Assembly (NCBI RefSeq): GCF_000373585.1
Contig: NZ_KB891884.1
Span: 21,789-85,788, forward strand
Source of the DNA: Streptomyces sp. MspMP-M5
GTDB taxonomy: Bacteria > Actinomycetota > Actinomycetes > Streptomycetales > Streptomycetaceae
Reading direction: 5' to 3'
Length of the DNA: 64,000 bases
Shown here one piece after another: positions 9,991 to 18,121 of this stretch (its first letter is position 1; every line of letters starts with the position of its first letter). Made by a program: the position numbers and the translations under genes. The notes beneath the pieces are model-generated. The model ran no database searches and was not told where the DNA came from. It saw only the letters and a list, made by a program, of their open reading frames with translations.

Positions 9991-10416
9991 TCAGAGGGTG
10001 CCGAACGCTTCGAGCGGGAACGGCGGTTGGGCGAGTGGCCGGACCGCCATCCGCATGAGGACGAGCTGGTTGTCGTCGGTGCAGACGGGGTGGGAGGTCA
10101 GCTCGTCGCAGCGTACGCAGCGGTGGACGATCCGCCAGTCGCCGGTGCGCAGCACGGCGATGGCGATCGGGGACATCCGGCCGTGGCACGTGCTGGGGCC
10201 GCCTTCGACGTGGTCGAGGACGTGCTGGGAGTGCAGGCACGAGGGGCAGTGGTTGCGCCGGGCGCCGTCGGCGGCGTACGCGGAGACGGTCAGACCGCAC
10301 CAGGCGCAGGCGAAGGTGTCGATCTTCAGCGCGTTGTGAGTGTGGTGAGCGTGGTGGGTCTTGGGGGTGGTGTGGGTGGTGCGGTGGGCGTTCGCGGGGT
10401 TGGTCGGGTGGGACAC
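9991..10416 (-). CDS. RNHCP domain protein with His-rich N-terminus
   Basis: The 141-aa paralogue of the next gene has FACAWCGLTV, RRNHCPSCL, CHGRMSPIAI and HRCVRCDEL in the same order and spacing. It differs mainly at the N-terminus, where residues 10-28 are His/Thr/Asn-rich (TTHTTPKTHHAHHTHN), which could bind metal. It is the first gene of an apparent two-gene unit and the upstream region is long. A duplication followed by N-terminal divergence is the simplest explanation. Confidence 0.85.
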   Translation of the reverse strand: MSHPTNPANAHRTTHTTPKTHHAHHTHNALKIDTFACAWCGLTVSAYAADGARRNHCPSCLHSQHVLDHVEGGPSTCHGRMSPIAIAVLRTGDWRIVHRCVRCDELTSHPVCTDDNQLVLMRMAVRPLAQPPFPLEAFGTL

Positions 10417-10927
10417 CCGGAGCTCCTTGCTGAGAAGTGGGTCATGACAGCAAGAGCAGGCCGAGCGGCCTCGATGGGGAGGGGCACCGGCGACGGGACG
10501 TCCGGCAGCGGCCGCGGGACGGGCGGCGGAAGAGGCGGACGGTTACGCGGTGCGACGAGGCGCACTCGGCGCGGGCCGGAACATAAACACCCATTTCTAG
10601 GGCTGCGCCCGGAGTGGACAGGGCTGCGCCCGGAGGAGACGGATCGCGGAACGGATCAAGAACGGATCGGGAAGGATCGGGAAAAGCGTCACGGAGCCAG
10701 GGCCCGTGGGCTTCAAGTCAACAAGGGCCGTCCGGGGGCGTCAACGGATTTATCGCGGGCGGCCGGTGCGGGCGGGGCCCGGGCTGCGCCGGCGCGGCCC
10801 GTTGATCCCTTCGCGGTCCGTGATCAACGGCACACGTACTGCGCGGTAACAAGCCGGGGGTCGCGGGCCTAGAGTGTGCGCCGTTGGCCGGCTCCGGGCC
10901 GGGTGATCGGTGCGACTGGGAGGCAGC
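10417..10927. promoter_or_regulatory. Divergent intergenic region with direct repeats and a dyad
   Basis: About 510 bp between the minus-strand RNHCP genes and the plus-strand lyase genes. It holds a 15-bp direct repeat GGGCTGCGCCCGGAG at 10600-10614 and 10621-10635 (21-bp period), a run of GGATC copies to about 10680, and a dyad with 9-bp arms, CCGTTGATC at 10799-10807 and GATCAACGG at 10822-10830. The dyad is about 100 bp upstream of the lyase start and is a reasonable operator candidate. No gene was found. Confidence 0.5.
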
Positions 10928-11998
10928 GTGCGCTCTCCGAAGGACTTTTTCCGTCCGTTGGCCGTCGGGGCTCCGGAACCGGTGCGGGAGGTGCCGTTCC
11001 GACCGTCACGGATGATCCACTTCTTCGATCCGGGCAATCCGCGGATGGCGGCCAAGGTGCCGGACATCGCGCCGGACGTCGATGTGCTGCTGGGGAACCT
11101 GGAGGACGCGGTCCCCGCGGACCGCAAGGAGGCGGCGCGGAACGGGCTGGTCGAGATCGCCCGCGCGACCGACTTCGGCGAGACGCAGCTGTGGACCCGG
11201 ATCAACAGCCTGGACTCGCCGTGGGCGCTGGACGACCTGCTGACGCTGGTCACCGAGATCGGCGACAAGCTGGACGTGATCATGGTGCCGAAGGTCGAGG
11301 GCGCCGAGGACATCCACTATGTCGACCGGCTGGTGGCGCAGTTGGAGGCGAAGGCCGGGGTGCGGCGGCCGATCCTGCTGCACGCGATCCTGGAGACGCC
11401 GCGCGGGGTCGCCAACGTGGAGGAGATCGCCGGGGCCAGCCCGCGGATGCAGGGGATGTCGCTGGGGCCGGCGGACCTGGCGGCGAGCCGGCGGATGAAG
11501 ACGACGCGGGTGGGCGGCGGCCACCCCGGCTACCTCGTCCGGGAGGACCCCGTTCCGGGGGCGGCGGACGCGCCGCGGGCGGTGTTCCAGCAGGACCTGT
11601 GGCACTACACGATCGCGCGGATGGTGGACGCCTGCGCGGCGCACGGGATCCTGCCGTACTACGGGCCGTTCGGCGACATCAAGGACACCGTGGCGTGCGA
11701 AGACCAGTTCCGCAACGCGTTCCTGCTGGGCTGTGTGGGGGCGTGGAGCCTGCACCCGGTGCAGATCGGCATCGCGAAGAAGGTGTTCTCGCCGGCGCCT
11801 GCGGAGGTCGCCTGGGCGCGCCGGGTCATCGCGGAGATGGGCGACGGCACCGGTGCGGTGATGATCGACGGGAAGATGCAGGACGACGCCACGTTCAAGC
11901 AGTGCCGGGTGGTGGTGGAGCTGGCCGAGGCGCTGGTGGCCCGGGACCCGGCGCTGGGCGCGGCGTATGCGGCGGCGAGCGGCGAGGGAGCGGAGTAG
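10928..11998 (+). CDS. Malyl-CoA / beta-methylmalyl-CoA lyase (HpcH/HpaI-CitE family)
   Basis: The 356-aa protein starts at GTG after a good GGGAGG ribosome site. Motifs of the CitE/malyl-CoA lyase fold are visible: [36 protein letters not shown] with the acidic Mg ligand, [29 protein letters not shown] and [13 protein letters not shown]. Its length and the long middle insertion fit the lyase that cleaves beta-methylmalyl-CoA to glyoxylate and propionyl-CoA in the ethylmalonyl-CoA pathway. A second family member follows 4 bp later. ccr and ecm, often nearby in the pathway, are not in this window. Exact substrate is inferred. Confidence 0.8.
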   Translation: MRSPKDFFRPLAVGAPEPVREVPFRPSRMIHFFDPGNPRMAAKVPDIAPDVDVLLGNLEDAVPADRKEAARNGLVEIARATDFGETQLWTRINSLDSPWALDDLLTLVTEIGDKLDVIMVPKVEGAEDIHYVDRLVAQLEAKAGVRRPILLHAILETPRGVANVEEIAGASPRMQGMSLGPADLAASRRMKTTRVGGGHPGYLVREDPVPGAADAPRAVFQQDLWHYTIARMVDACAAHGILPYYGPFGDIKDTVACEDQFRNAFLLGCVGAWSLHPVQIGIAKKVFSPAPAEVAWARRVIAEMGDGTGAVMIDGKMQDDATFKQCRVVVELAEALVARDPALGAAYAAASGEGAE

Positions 11999-12002
11999 GT
12001 CC

Positions 12003-12896
12003 ATGGGTGCGACGGGCGAAGGACAGGGAAGCGTGCGGGCCCGGCGGTCGGTGCTGTACATGCCGGGCGCCAACGAGCGGGCGCTGCAGAAGGCGGCGTC
12101 GCTGCCGGCGGACGGGCTGATCCTCGATCTGGAGGACGCGGTCGCCCCGGACGCCAAGGAGGCGGCGCGGGAGCGGGTCGCGGCGGCGGTGGCCGGCGGC
12201 GCGTACGGCCGCCGGGAGGTGACGATCCGCGTCAACGGGCCGGGGACGCAGTGGTTCGCGGACGATCTGCGGGCCGCGGCGCAAGCCGGTCCGGACGCGG
12301 TGGTGGTGCCGAAGGTGGAGTCCGCACAGACCGTGCGGGAGGTCGAGAAGCGGCTGGAGGCGGCCGGTGCGCCGGACCGCACGGCGATCTGGGCGATGGT
12401 GGAGACGCCGCGGGCGATGCTGGACGCCCGTGCGGTGGCGGGCGCGAGCGAGCGGCTGACGGTGCTGGTGATGGGCACGAACGACCTGGCGAAGGAGCTG
12501 CACGCCGCGCACGTACCGGGCCGGGCGCCGCTGCTGACCGGGCTGTCGCTGGCGCTGCTGGCGGCCCGGGAGGCGGGGAAGGCGATCCTGGACGGGGTGT
12601 TCAACGACGTCAAGGACCTCGCCGGGTTCGAGGCGGAGTGCGTCCAGGGCCGGCAGTTCGGGTTCGACGGCAAGACGCTGATCCATCCGTCGCAGATCGA
12701 GCCGTGCAACCGGGCGTTCGCGCCGGCCGAGGCGGAGGTGGCCCGGGCACGGAAGATCATCGATGCGTTCGAGGCCGCGGGCCGGGAGGGCCGCGGGGTG
12801 GTCACCGTGGACGGCCGGATGATCGAGAACCTCCATGTGGAGGAGGCACGGCGGGTGCTGGCGCTGGCCGCGGCGGTGGCGGACGCGGCGGAGTAG
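12003..12896 (+). CDS. CitE-like CoA-ester lyase/hydrolase
   Basis: A 297-aa HpcH/HpaI-family protein, ATG start 4 bp after the preceding lyase and so probably co-translated. It carries RSVLYMPGANERALQKA, LILDLEDAVAPDAKEAAR, VVVPKVESAQTV, MVETPRAMLDA, VMGTNDLAKEL and GKTLIHPSQIEPCN. The shorter length is typical of CitE-like proteins, including the malyl-CoA thioesterase that completes the two-enzyme malate synthase reaction in the ethylmalonyl-CoA pathway. That role is inferred from the tandem arrangement, and a citramalyl-CoA lyase is an alternative. Confidence 0.75.
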   Translation: MGATGEGQGSVRARRSVLYMPGANERALQKAASLPADGLILDLEDAVAPDAKEAARERVAAAVAGGAYGRREVTIRVNGPGTQWFADDLRAAAQAGPDAVVVPKVESAQTVREVEKRLEAAGAPDRTAIWAMVETPRAMLDARAVAGASERLTVLVMGTNDLAKELHAAHVPGRAPLLTGLSLALLAAREAGKAILDGVFNDVKDLAGFEAECVQGRQFGFDGKTLIHPSQIEPCNRAFAPAEAEVARARKIIDAFEAAGREGRGVVTVDGRMIENLHVEEARRVLALAAAVADAAE

Positions 12897-12935
12897 GACG
12901 GGCCCCCACGGGCCGTACGGGTGCGGCGGCGCCGG

Positions 12936-14051
12936 TCAGGCCGGGCGGAGGTGCAGCTCGGGGGCCGGGTCGGTGGTCAGGGTGCCGGGGGCGAAGCCGT
13001 CGGCGAGGCGGTCCAGCAGGGCGCCGAGCCAGCGGGCGTCCTCGGCCGAGGCGTGGCGCAGCCGCATCCGGTGGCTCTGGAAGGGGACGATCCGCAGTTC
13101 CCGCAGGCGGCCGGTGCCGGGCTCCAGGGCCGGGAGGTAGAGCGGTCGCAGATCGTCGCGGTAGCGCTCGTAGCCGGTGATGCCCTCGTAGTCGTCGATG
13201 AAGTCGCCGCATCCGTGGAGGATGAGCTTGCCCGCGTACAGCTCCACGGGGCGCGGGTGGTGCGACGAGTGACCGTGGACGAGGTCCGCGCCGGCGTCGA
13301 TCAGGGCGTGCGCGAAAGCGGTCTGGGCGCGGGGGACGCCATAGCCCCAGTTGGAGCCCCAGTGCACCGAGACCATGGCCAGGTCGCCGGCCCGCTTCCG
13401 GGCGCGCAGCTGGGCGCCCACCGCGGCGGCGGTCTCCGGCGAGGGGCCGTCCGCCCAGTGGACGCCGCTGTGCCGGGCGGTCGCGGCCCAGGTGCGGGGG
13501 ATGCCGCTGGACGGCATGCCGAGGGCGGCGACGAGCAGGCGGTGGCCGCCGGGCAGATGGACGACCGCGGGGCGGCGGGCCGCCTCCGCGTCGTTGCCCG
13601 CGCCCGCCGTGCGCAGGCCCACCGCTGCCAGGCTCCGCAGGGTCTCGGCCAGCCCCTCGCGGCCGAAGTCCAGGACGTGGTTGTTGGAGAGGACGCAGAC
13701 GTCGGGGCGGGCGGCGGCCAGGCAGGGAAGGTTCGCCGGGTGCATCCGGTAGTGGATCTCCCGGCCGGGGGCGAAGGTGCCGTGCCGGGTGACGGAGGTC
13801 TCCAGGTTGAGCACCCGGGCCGCGGGCGCGGCGGCGTCGAGGGCGGCCAGGGCGTCGCCCCAGGGGTAGCGGAAGGCGACCGGGCGGTGGACCGAGCCGT
13901 TGACCGCCTCGGCCAGCCCGACGTAGATCCGGGCGTCCTGGACGTAGGGCTCGCGCAGCTCGGGGTCGCCGGGAAAGGGCAGGATCTGATCGACTCCGCG
14001 GCCGAGCATCACATCGCCGCAGAGTGCGAGGGTGACGGGTTCAGCGGTCAT
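12936..14051 (-). CDS. CapA family protein (poly-gamma-glutamate/PGA_cap-type phosphoesterase fold)
   Basis: This 371-aa protein matches the CapA fold: LALCGDVMLGRGVD at the N-terminus, LNLETSVTRHG, VCVLSNNHVLDFGREGL, VSVHWGSNWGY, LVHGHSSHHPRPVELYAGKLI and GCGDFIDDYEGI. These His/Asn/Asp clusters resemble metallophosphatase metal sites. No signal peptide is evident, so it may act in the cytoplasm; the family is linked to capsule polyglutamate but most actinobacterial members are uncharacterised. The Met before TAEPVTL is preferred over a longer frame that would begin inside a parS site. Confidence 0.85.
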   Translation of the reverse strand: MTAEPVTLALCGDVMLGRGVDQILPFPGDPELREPYVQDARIYVGLAEAVNGSVHRPVAFRYPWGDALAALDAAAPAARVLNLETSVTRHGTFAPGREIHYRMHPANLPCLAAARPDVCVLSNNHVLDFGREGLAETLRSLAAVGLRTAGAGNDAEAARRPAVVHLPGGHRLLVAALGMPSSGIPRTWAATARHSGVHWADGPSPETAAAVGAQLRARKRAGDLAMVSVHWGSNWGYGVPRAQTAFAHALIDAGADLVHGHSSHHPRPVELYAGKLILHGCGDFIDDYEGITGYERYRDDLRPLYLPALEPGTGRLRELRIVPFQSHRMRLRHASAEDARWLGALLDRLADGFAPGTLTTDPAPELHLRPA

Positions 14052-14079
14052 CGACGCGCACCGGCTTCCTTTTCCCAGG

Positions 14080-15180
14080 TTAGGGGCCGGTGGGTGAGGC
14101 GGCCGGGCGGGCGGCGGGCGGGGTTTCACGTGAAACACGGTGTTTCACGTGAAACGGTGCGCCGTCGCCCGCGTCCGGGCCGAAGCGGCGGCGGTAGGCG
14201 GACGGCGTCAGGCCGGTCTCGCGGTGCATCAGGGCGCGCAGATGGGCCGCCGTGCCCAGGCCGCTGCGGCGGGCGACCACGTCGAGACGGGTCTCGCCGC
14301 GTTCGATCAACCGGCAGGCCAGGGCGATCCGTTCGCCGGTGAGCCAGGCCAGCGGGGTGGTGCCCAGTTCGGTGCGGAAGCGGCGGTGGAGGGTGGCGGG
14401 GCTGACGGCGGCGCGGGCGGCCAGATCGGCCACCGTGAGCGGGGTGTCCAGGCGCTCCTGGGTCCAGGCCAGGAGCGGGGCGAGCGAGGCGTCCGGGATG
14501 CGGGGCACCGGGCGTTCCACGAACTGCCGCTGGCCGCCGTCCCGGTGGGCGGCGAAGACCAGCCGGCGGCTGACCGCGTTGGCGATCTCCGCGCCGTGGT
14601 CGCGGCGGACCACATGCAGCCCCAGGTCGAGCGCGGCCGCGCTGCCCGCCGCGGTGAGGAGGTCGCCGTCGTCCACGAACAGCACATCGGGTTCCAGGTG
14701 GACGCCGGGGAAGCGGGTCCGGAAGCGGTCGGCCCACTGCCAGTGGGTGGTGGCCCGGCGGCCGTCGAGGACGCCCGCCTCGGCGAGGGTGAAGGCGCCC
14801 GTGCAGAAGCTGATCAGCCGCGCGCCGCGGGCGTGGGCGCGGCGGATGGCGTCGAGCAGGGCGGGCCGGCGGGGCACCTCGACATCGGGCCGGTGGGGGA
14901 CGATCACGGTGTCCGCGGTGTCGGTGGCCGTCAGGTCGGCGACGCCGGTGAGGGTGAAGAAGCCGTCGCGCATCGCGGTCCGCGGCTCCGGCGCGCAGAG
15001 CGCGAAGTCGTAGAGCGGGCGGCCGATTTCGGGACGCTTGAGGCCGAACACCTCGATCGCGCAGCCGACTTCAAAGGGGTTGGTGTTCTCGTCGACGACG
15101 GCGACGACGCGGTGCGGGCGGTCGGGGCGGCCCGCTGCGCGGCCCGGTATCCGATCCGGTTGCGAGGATCGTTGCGGCAT
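14080..15180 (-). CDS. GlxA family (DJ-1/PfpI + AraC HTH) transcriptional regulator
   Basis: The 366-aa protein has an N-terminal class I amidotransferase-like domain (VVAVVDENTNPFEVGCAIEVFGL to the nucleophile-elbow-like LISFCTGAFTLAEAG at about 125-140). It has a C-terminal AraC-type double HTH (TVADLAARAAVSPATLHRRFRTELG and GLTPSAYRRRF). It is transcribed divergently from a cupin gene 52 bp away, which is a plausible target. The last about 30 residues lie beyond the HTH and are coded by two parS sites (FHVKHRVSRET), so the tail is probably a by-product of DNA-level sequence. Confidence 0.88.
   Translation of the reverse strand: MPQRSSQPDRIPGRAAGRPDRPHRVVAVVDENTNPFEVGCAIEVFGLKRPEIGRPLYDFALCAPEPRTAMRDGFFTLTGVADLTATDTADTVIVPHRPDVEVPRRPALLDAIRRAHARGARLISFCTGAFTLAEAGVLDGRRATTHWQWADRFRTRFPGVHLEPDVLFVDDGDLLTAAGSAAALDLGLHVVRRDHGAEIANAVSRRLVFAAHRDGGQRQFVERPVPRIPDASLAPLLAWTQERLDTPLTVADLAARAAVSPATLHRRFRTELGTTPLAWLTGERIALACRLIERGETRLDVVARRSGLGTAAHLRALMHRETGLTPSAYRRRFGPDAGDGAPFHVKHRVSRETPPAARPAASPTGP
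14122..14156. other. Two parS sites (14123-14136, 14142-14155)
   Basis: Two exact copies of GTTTCACGTGAAAC, 19 bp centre to centre, inside the 3' end of the GlxA-type regulator gene. This is the ParB-binding parS consensus known for Streptomyces. Confidence 0.92.
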
Positions 15181-15232
15181 ATGCGATTTCTAGCACTCAC
15201 GGCGGCCGGGCGGGGCGGGCCAGGATCGGATC

Positions 15233-15634
15233 ATGAGCACACACGCAGATCAGCCCCTGGAACTCGGCGCCGCGCTGGCCTCCTTCGACACCCTGTGGAG
15301 CCCCCGGATCGTCACCCAGGTCAACGACTACGACGTCCGGGTCGCCAAGGTCGCCGGCGACCACCTGTGGCACGCCCATGACGACACCGACGAGTTCTTC
15401 CTGGTGCTGGAGGGGGAGTTGCTGATCTCGCTGCGCGAGGAGGCCGGGGAGCGCACCGTCCGGCTGCCCAAGGGCGCCGTGTTCACCGTCCCGCGGGGCA
15501 TCGAGCACAAGCCGTCCGCCCCGTCCGGCGCCTCGCTGCTGCTCTTCGAGCCCACCGGGACGTCGACGGTCGGCGACCGGCACGAGGAGGTCCCCGACCA
15601 CGTGGACGCCACCACGGGGCACGCGCTGGGGTGA
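15233..15634 (+). CDS. Cupin domain protein
   Basis: A small single-domain cupin of 133 aa. The two cupin motifs are visible: GDHLWHAHDDTDEFFLVLEGEL (HxH-x3-5-E metal site) and LPKGAVFTVPRGIEHKPSAPSGA. Such proteins bind a divalent metal and may be isomerases, dioxygenases or sugar-binding proteins; nothing here fixes a reaction. The divergent GlxA-type regulator suggests it is a regulated detoxification or small-molecule enzyme. Confidence 0.85.
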   Translation: MSTHADQPLELGAALASFDTLWSPRIVTQVNDYDVRVAKVAGDHLWHAHDDTDEFFLVLEGELLISLREEAGERTVRLPKGAVFTVPRGIEHKPSAPSGASLLLFEPTGTSTVGDRHEEVPDHVDATTGHALG

Positions 15635-15691
15635 CCGCCGGGCGGCCCGACGCCTGCCGCCGGGCCGCCTCCACCGGCGGCCCGGCCCCTC

Positions 15692-16285
15692 CTACTTCGG
15701 GCAGGACACATCCGCCTGCGGCCACCGGCCGTCCCGCAGGTAGCCGGTCACCGTCCGGTCCCCGCAGGCGTTCCCGTTCGCCAGGTACGCCCCGTGCCCG
15801 CCGTGGTCGAGGGTCACCATGCGGGCCCGCTGCCCGAGCGCCGTCCGCATCTTCCGCGCCCCGAAGTAGGGCGTCGACGGATCCCGGAGGTTCTGGATCA
15901 TCAGGACGTCGGCCGGCCCCCGGTCGCTGATGCGCACCGGCTCGTCGGCCGGCCGGTCCTTCCAGAACGCACAGGGCGTGACGTTCGCCGGCATCCCGAC
16001 GGTGAGCGGGTGGCGCACCCGGCTCACCGCCAGCGTGATCCGCGGTCCCGCCGGGTCGCGGTAGTTCAGCGGCACCGGCAGCTCGGCGCACTCCTGCCCG
16101 GCCGGCCCACCGGGGCGCTCGCAGGGCCGCCACACCAGCCGCGGTGCCGGTGCCGCGCCGTTCTTCCGGCCCCGGTCCGCCGCCCGGGCGCCCGGCACCG
16201 CGGCGCTCAGCGTCGCCGCGGCCATCAGCCCCGACAGCCCCAGCAGCAACACCCTCTGGGCCTTCCGCCCCCTGTAACTCGTCAT
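15692..16285 (-). CDS. Internally deleted TAP-type alpha/beta hydrolase (probably inactive)
   Basis: The 197-aa product has a signal peptide (VLLLGLSGLMAAATLSAAVPGARA) and the typical start of secreted tripeptidyl-aminopeptidase-like hydrolases, WRPC...CAELPVPLNYRDPAGPRITLAVSRVR. It then jumps directly to the C-terminal TAP domain: CAFWKDRPADEPVRI, LMIQNLRDPSTPYFGARKM with the catalytic Asp, and TLDHGGHGAYL with the His. Full-length relatives are about 480-530 aa. Roughly 280 residues, including the GxSxG nucleophile elbow, are missing while the frame stays open. It looks like the product of an in-frame deletion, and hydrolase activity is unlikely. Unusually, it has kept signal peptide and reading frame. 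Confidence 0.75.
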   Translation of the reverse strand: MTSYRGRKAQRVLLLGLSGLMAAATLSAAVPGARAADRGRKNGAAPAPRLVWRPCERPGGPAGQECAELPVPLNYRDPAGPRITLAVSRVRHPLTVGMPANVTPCAFWKDRPADEPVRISDRGPADVLMIQNLRDPSTPYFGARKMRTALGQRARMVTLDHGGHGAYLANGNACGDRTVTGYLRDGRWPQADVSCPK

Positions 16286-16516
16286 GACACAAGGCTCGTT
16301 GGGCCGCTCGCGCCCGCCCATCCGGCGGCCCGCCGGGTCGTGGTGGGGTTTTCCCCCGCCCGCACCGACGCCGGCCGGGGGCCCGCCGGGACGTTGGGCC
16401 ACCCGGCTGAATATGGCTCACGAGCGTTTGGAATCCCTGCGGGTTGTCAGCGGCGGCGGTGGAAAACCGCAGGACGATACGTCTGCGACCAGCAGGCCGA
16501 TCACGCAAGGAGCGTC

Positions 16517-16924
16517 GTGAAAAGACTAGTGCAGGCGGGAACCGTCGCCGGGGCATGCGGTCTGGTGCTGTTCAGCACCGGAGTCGCACAGGCACAGACC
16601 CCTCCGGACAATTCCCTGCTCTCCGCGGTGGCGGGTGCCGACGTCGGCACCATCACCGGCATGATTTCCGGCGTGATGTGCGACAACCGCCTCGCCGATT
16701 TCAACTACCGTTCGCCGCAACGGAAGTCGCCGCATCCGTGCGTCAACGGGCCGGTCCACAGCGGCAACAGCAAGAACAGCAACAACTACCTCAACCGCGG
16801 CAACCCGGTGAACAGCGGAAACATCGAGACGGCCGCCGGTTCCACCAACAGCCTCAATTCCGCCACCGGCTCGGAGAGCGGCAGCCGGAACGACATTTCG
16901 AAGATCCTCAAGGTCCTGCCCTGA
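16517..16924 (+). CDS. Small secreted Asn/Ser-rich protein, NGPV motif, first of a convergent pair
   Basis: This 135-aa product starts at GTG, six bases after a strong AAGGAG. A signal peptide ends at about AQA(26). The mature part has two cysteines (MCDN and HPCVNGPV) and then an Asn/Ser/Gly-rich tail with NGPVHSGNSKN and a second copy NPVNSGNIE. I do not recognise the family. The convergent gene at 17018-17398 shares the C-(V/I)-NGPV-x-SGN-x-KN block, so the two are probably distant paralogues of a secreted structural or surface protein. Confidence 0.75.
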   Translation: MKRLVQAGTVAGACGLVLFSTGVAQAQTPPDNSLLSAVAGADVGTITGMISGVMCDNRLADFNYRSPQRKSPHPCVNGPVHSGNSKNSNNYLNRGNPVNSGNIETAAGSTNSLNSATGSESGSRNDISKILKVLP

Positions 16925-16925
16925 G

Positions 16926-16992
16926 CCGGGCGTCCGGAACTCTTCCGGACGCCCGGAAAATTCCTCAGGCCCCGGAATTCCGGGGCCTGAGG
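16926..16992. terminator. Two tandem hairpins between convergent genes
   Basis: The first stem pairs 16926-16939 with 16943-16956 (14-bp perfect arms, 3-nt loop) and is followed by AAAATT. The second is a perfect 30-bp palindrome, 16963-16992. They lie directly between two convergent small genes and would terminate both transcripts. Confidence 0.85.
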
Positions 16993-17017
16993 CATGTGTC
17001 GGCACTGTGCCGTCAGC

Positions 17018-17398
17018 TCACAGGTGCACGCTGGCCCCGCCGTCGTCGTCGACACGCAGCTGCTGCTTGTTGGAGCTGCCCGACGACGAACCACTGCCGG
17101 TGGAACCGGAGTTGTTGGATCCGCTGTTACTCGTCGGGGTTCCGCTGGAGCTGGGACTCCCGTTGATCCCCACGTTCTGGGCGTTCTTGATGTTGCCGCT
17201 GTTGACCGGGCCGTTGATGCAGTAGCGCGCCCGGCCCTCGCACTCGAACGTGGCGATGAATTTGTTGAAGGTGTCTCCGTTCGCATTGAACGGACCGTCC
17301 CCCCAAGCCGAGGCCATGGCCGGCGTTACGCCGTTACCGACCAGGAGCAGGCCGAAAAGGCCCGCGATCGCCATCTTCTTGGGACTCAATCTCTTCAC
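17018..17398 (-). CDS. Small secreted Ser/Gly/Asn-rich protein, NGPV motif, second of the pair
   Basis: The 126-aa product begins at GTG with a lysine-rich signal peptide (KRLSPKKMAIAGLFGLLLVGNG, cleavage near AMA/SA). Two cysteines (FECEGRARYC) sit just before INGPVNSGNIKNAQN, the block shared with the convergent gene. The C-terminal 50 residues are almost only Ser, Gly, Asn and Thr, ending with an acidic VDDDGG segment. This could be a flexible wall or surface anchor. No family is recognised. Confidence 0.75.
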   Translation of the reverse strand: MKRLSPKKMAIAGLFGLLLVGNGVTPAMASAWGDGPFNANGDTFNKFIATFECEGRARYCINGPVNSGNIKNAQNVGINGSPSSSGTPTSNSGSNNSGSTGSGSSSGSSNKQQLRVDDDGGASVHL

Positions 17399-17542
17399 AG
17401 TGTGGTCCTGCCCCTCGCGGTTGGTAAACCCGCAGTCTTGCTACCGGCAGTCCTCACATCGACCAAGCCTGAAGGGCGGCCGGTCTTCCGCGTTCACTCT
17501 GACCGACCACCCGGATTCACCGTGACGGACCCTTCGCCTTCC

Positions 17543-18121
17543 TCAGTCCTCCACACGCAGAATCTGCCCGGGAAAAATATGGTCGGGTCCTTCGGGAAGG
17601 CGGGCCTTGTTGAGGGCGTAAAGGGCCTCCGCGCCACCGGGGGTGTGCATCTGGCGGGCGATGGCGGCGAGGTGGTCGCCGAGGCGGACGACATAGGTGC
17701 CAGCCCGGGCCGTGAGCGAGGGGGACGTGGGACGGGCGTGCAGGCCACGGTCACCGGACGAGCCGGACAGGCGGCCGCAGTTGGGCCAGGGCGACAGGCC
17801 GCGGTCCTGGACGATCCGCTCGCCGATGGCGATCTGCTCGTCACGGGTGGCCAGGTCGGCACGCGGCGCGTAGCGCTCGCCGCCGTAGGCGCGCCAGGTG
17901 GCCGGCGAGATCTGTAGGCCGCCGTGGTAACCGTTGCCGGTGTTGATGTGCCAGTCGCCGCTGCTCTCACAGGCGGCGATCTGGTCCCAGTCGGTGCCCG
18001 ACGCCGACGGTGGTGAAGGGTCGGCCGCCGCGGGGCCCGCGGCGGCCATCACAAGGGAGAGCAGTCCCAGCAGCGCGGACGGAATCGGTCCGGCGGTGCG
18101 TCCGGCGAGTGGCGACGGCAT
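17543..18121 (-). CDS. Rpf-like transglycosylase with C-terminal LysM
   Basis: This 192-aa secreted protein has a signal peptide (about 1-38), an Rpf/transglycosylase-like domain with WDQIAACESSGDWHINTG, YHGGLQISPATWRAYGG and AIGERIVQDRGLSPWPNC, and a terminal LysM-like segment (GTYVVRLGDHLAAIARQM through FPGQILRVED). The Glu in ACESSG is the catalytic acid of the family. Such proteins cleave peptidoglycan glycan strands, notably at spore germination. The start follows an AGGAGGAAG ribosome site. The LysM motif binds cell wall. Confidence 0.92.
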   Translation of the reverse strand: MPSPLAGRTAGPIPSALLGLLSLVMAAAGPAAADPSPPSASGTDWDQIAACESSGDWHINTGNGYHGGLQISPATWRAYGGERYAPRADLATRDEQIAIGERIVQDRGLSPWPNCGRLSGSSGDRGLHARPTSPSLTARAGTYVVRLGDHLAAIARQMHTPGGAEALYALNKARLPEGPDHIFPGQILRVED

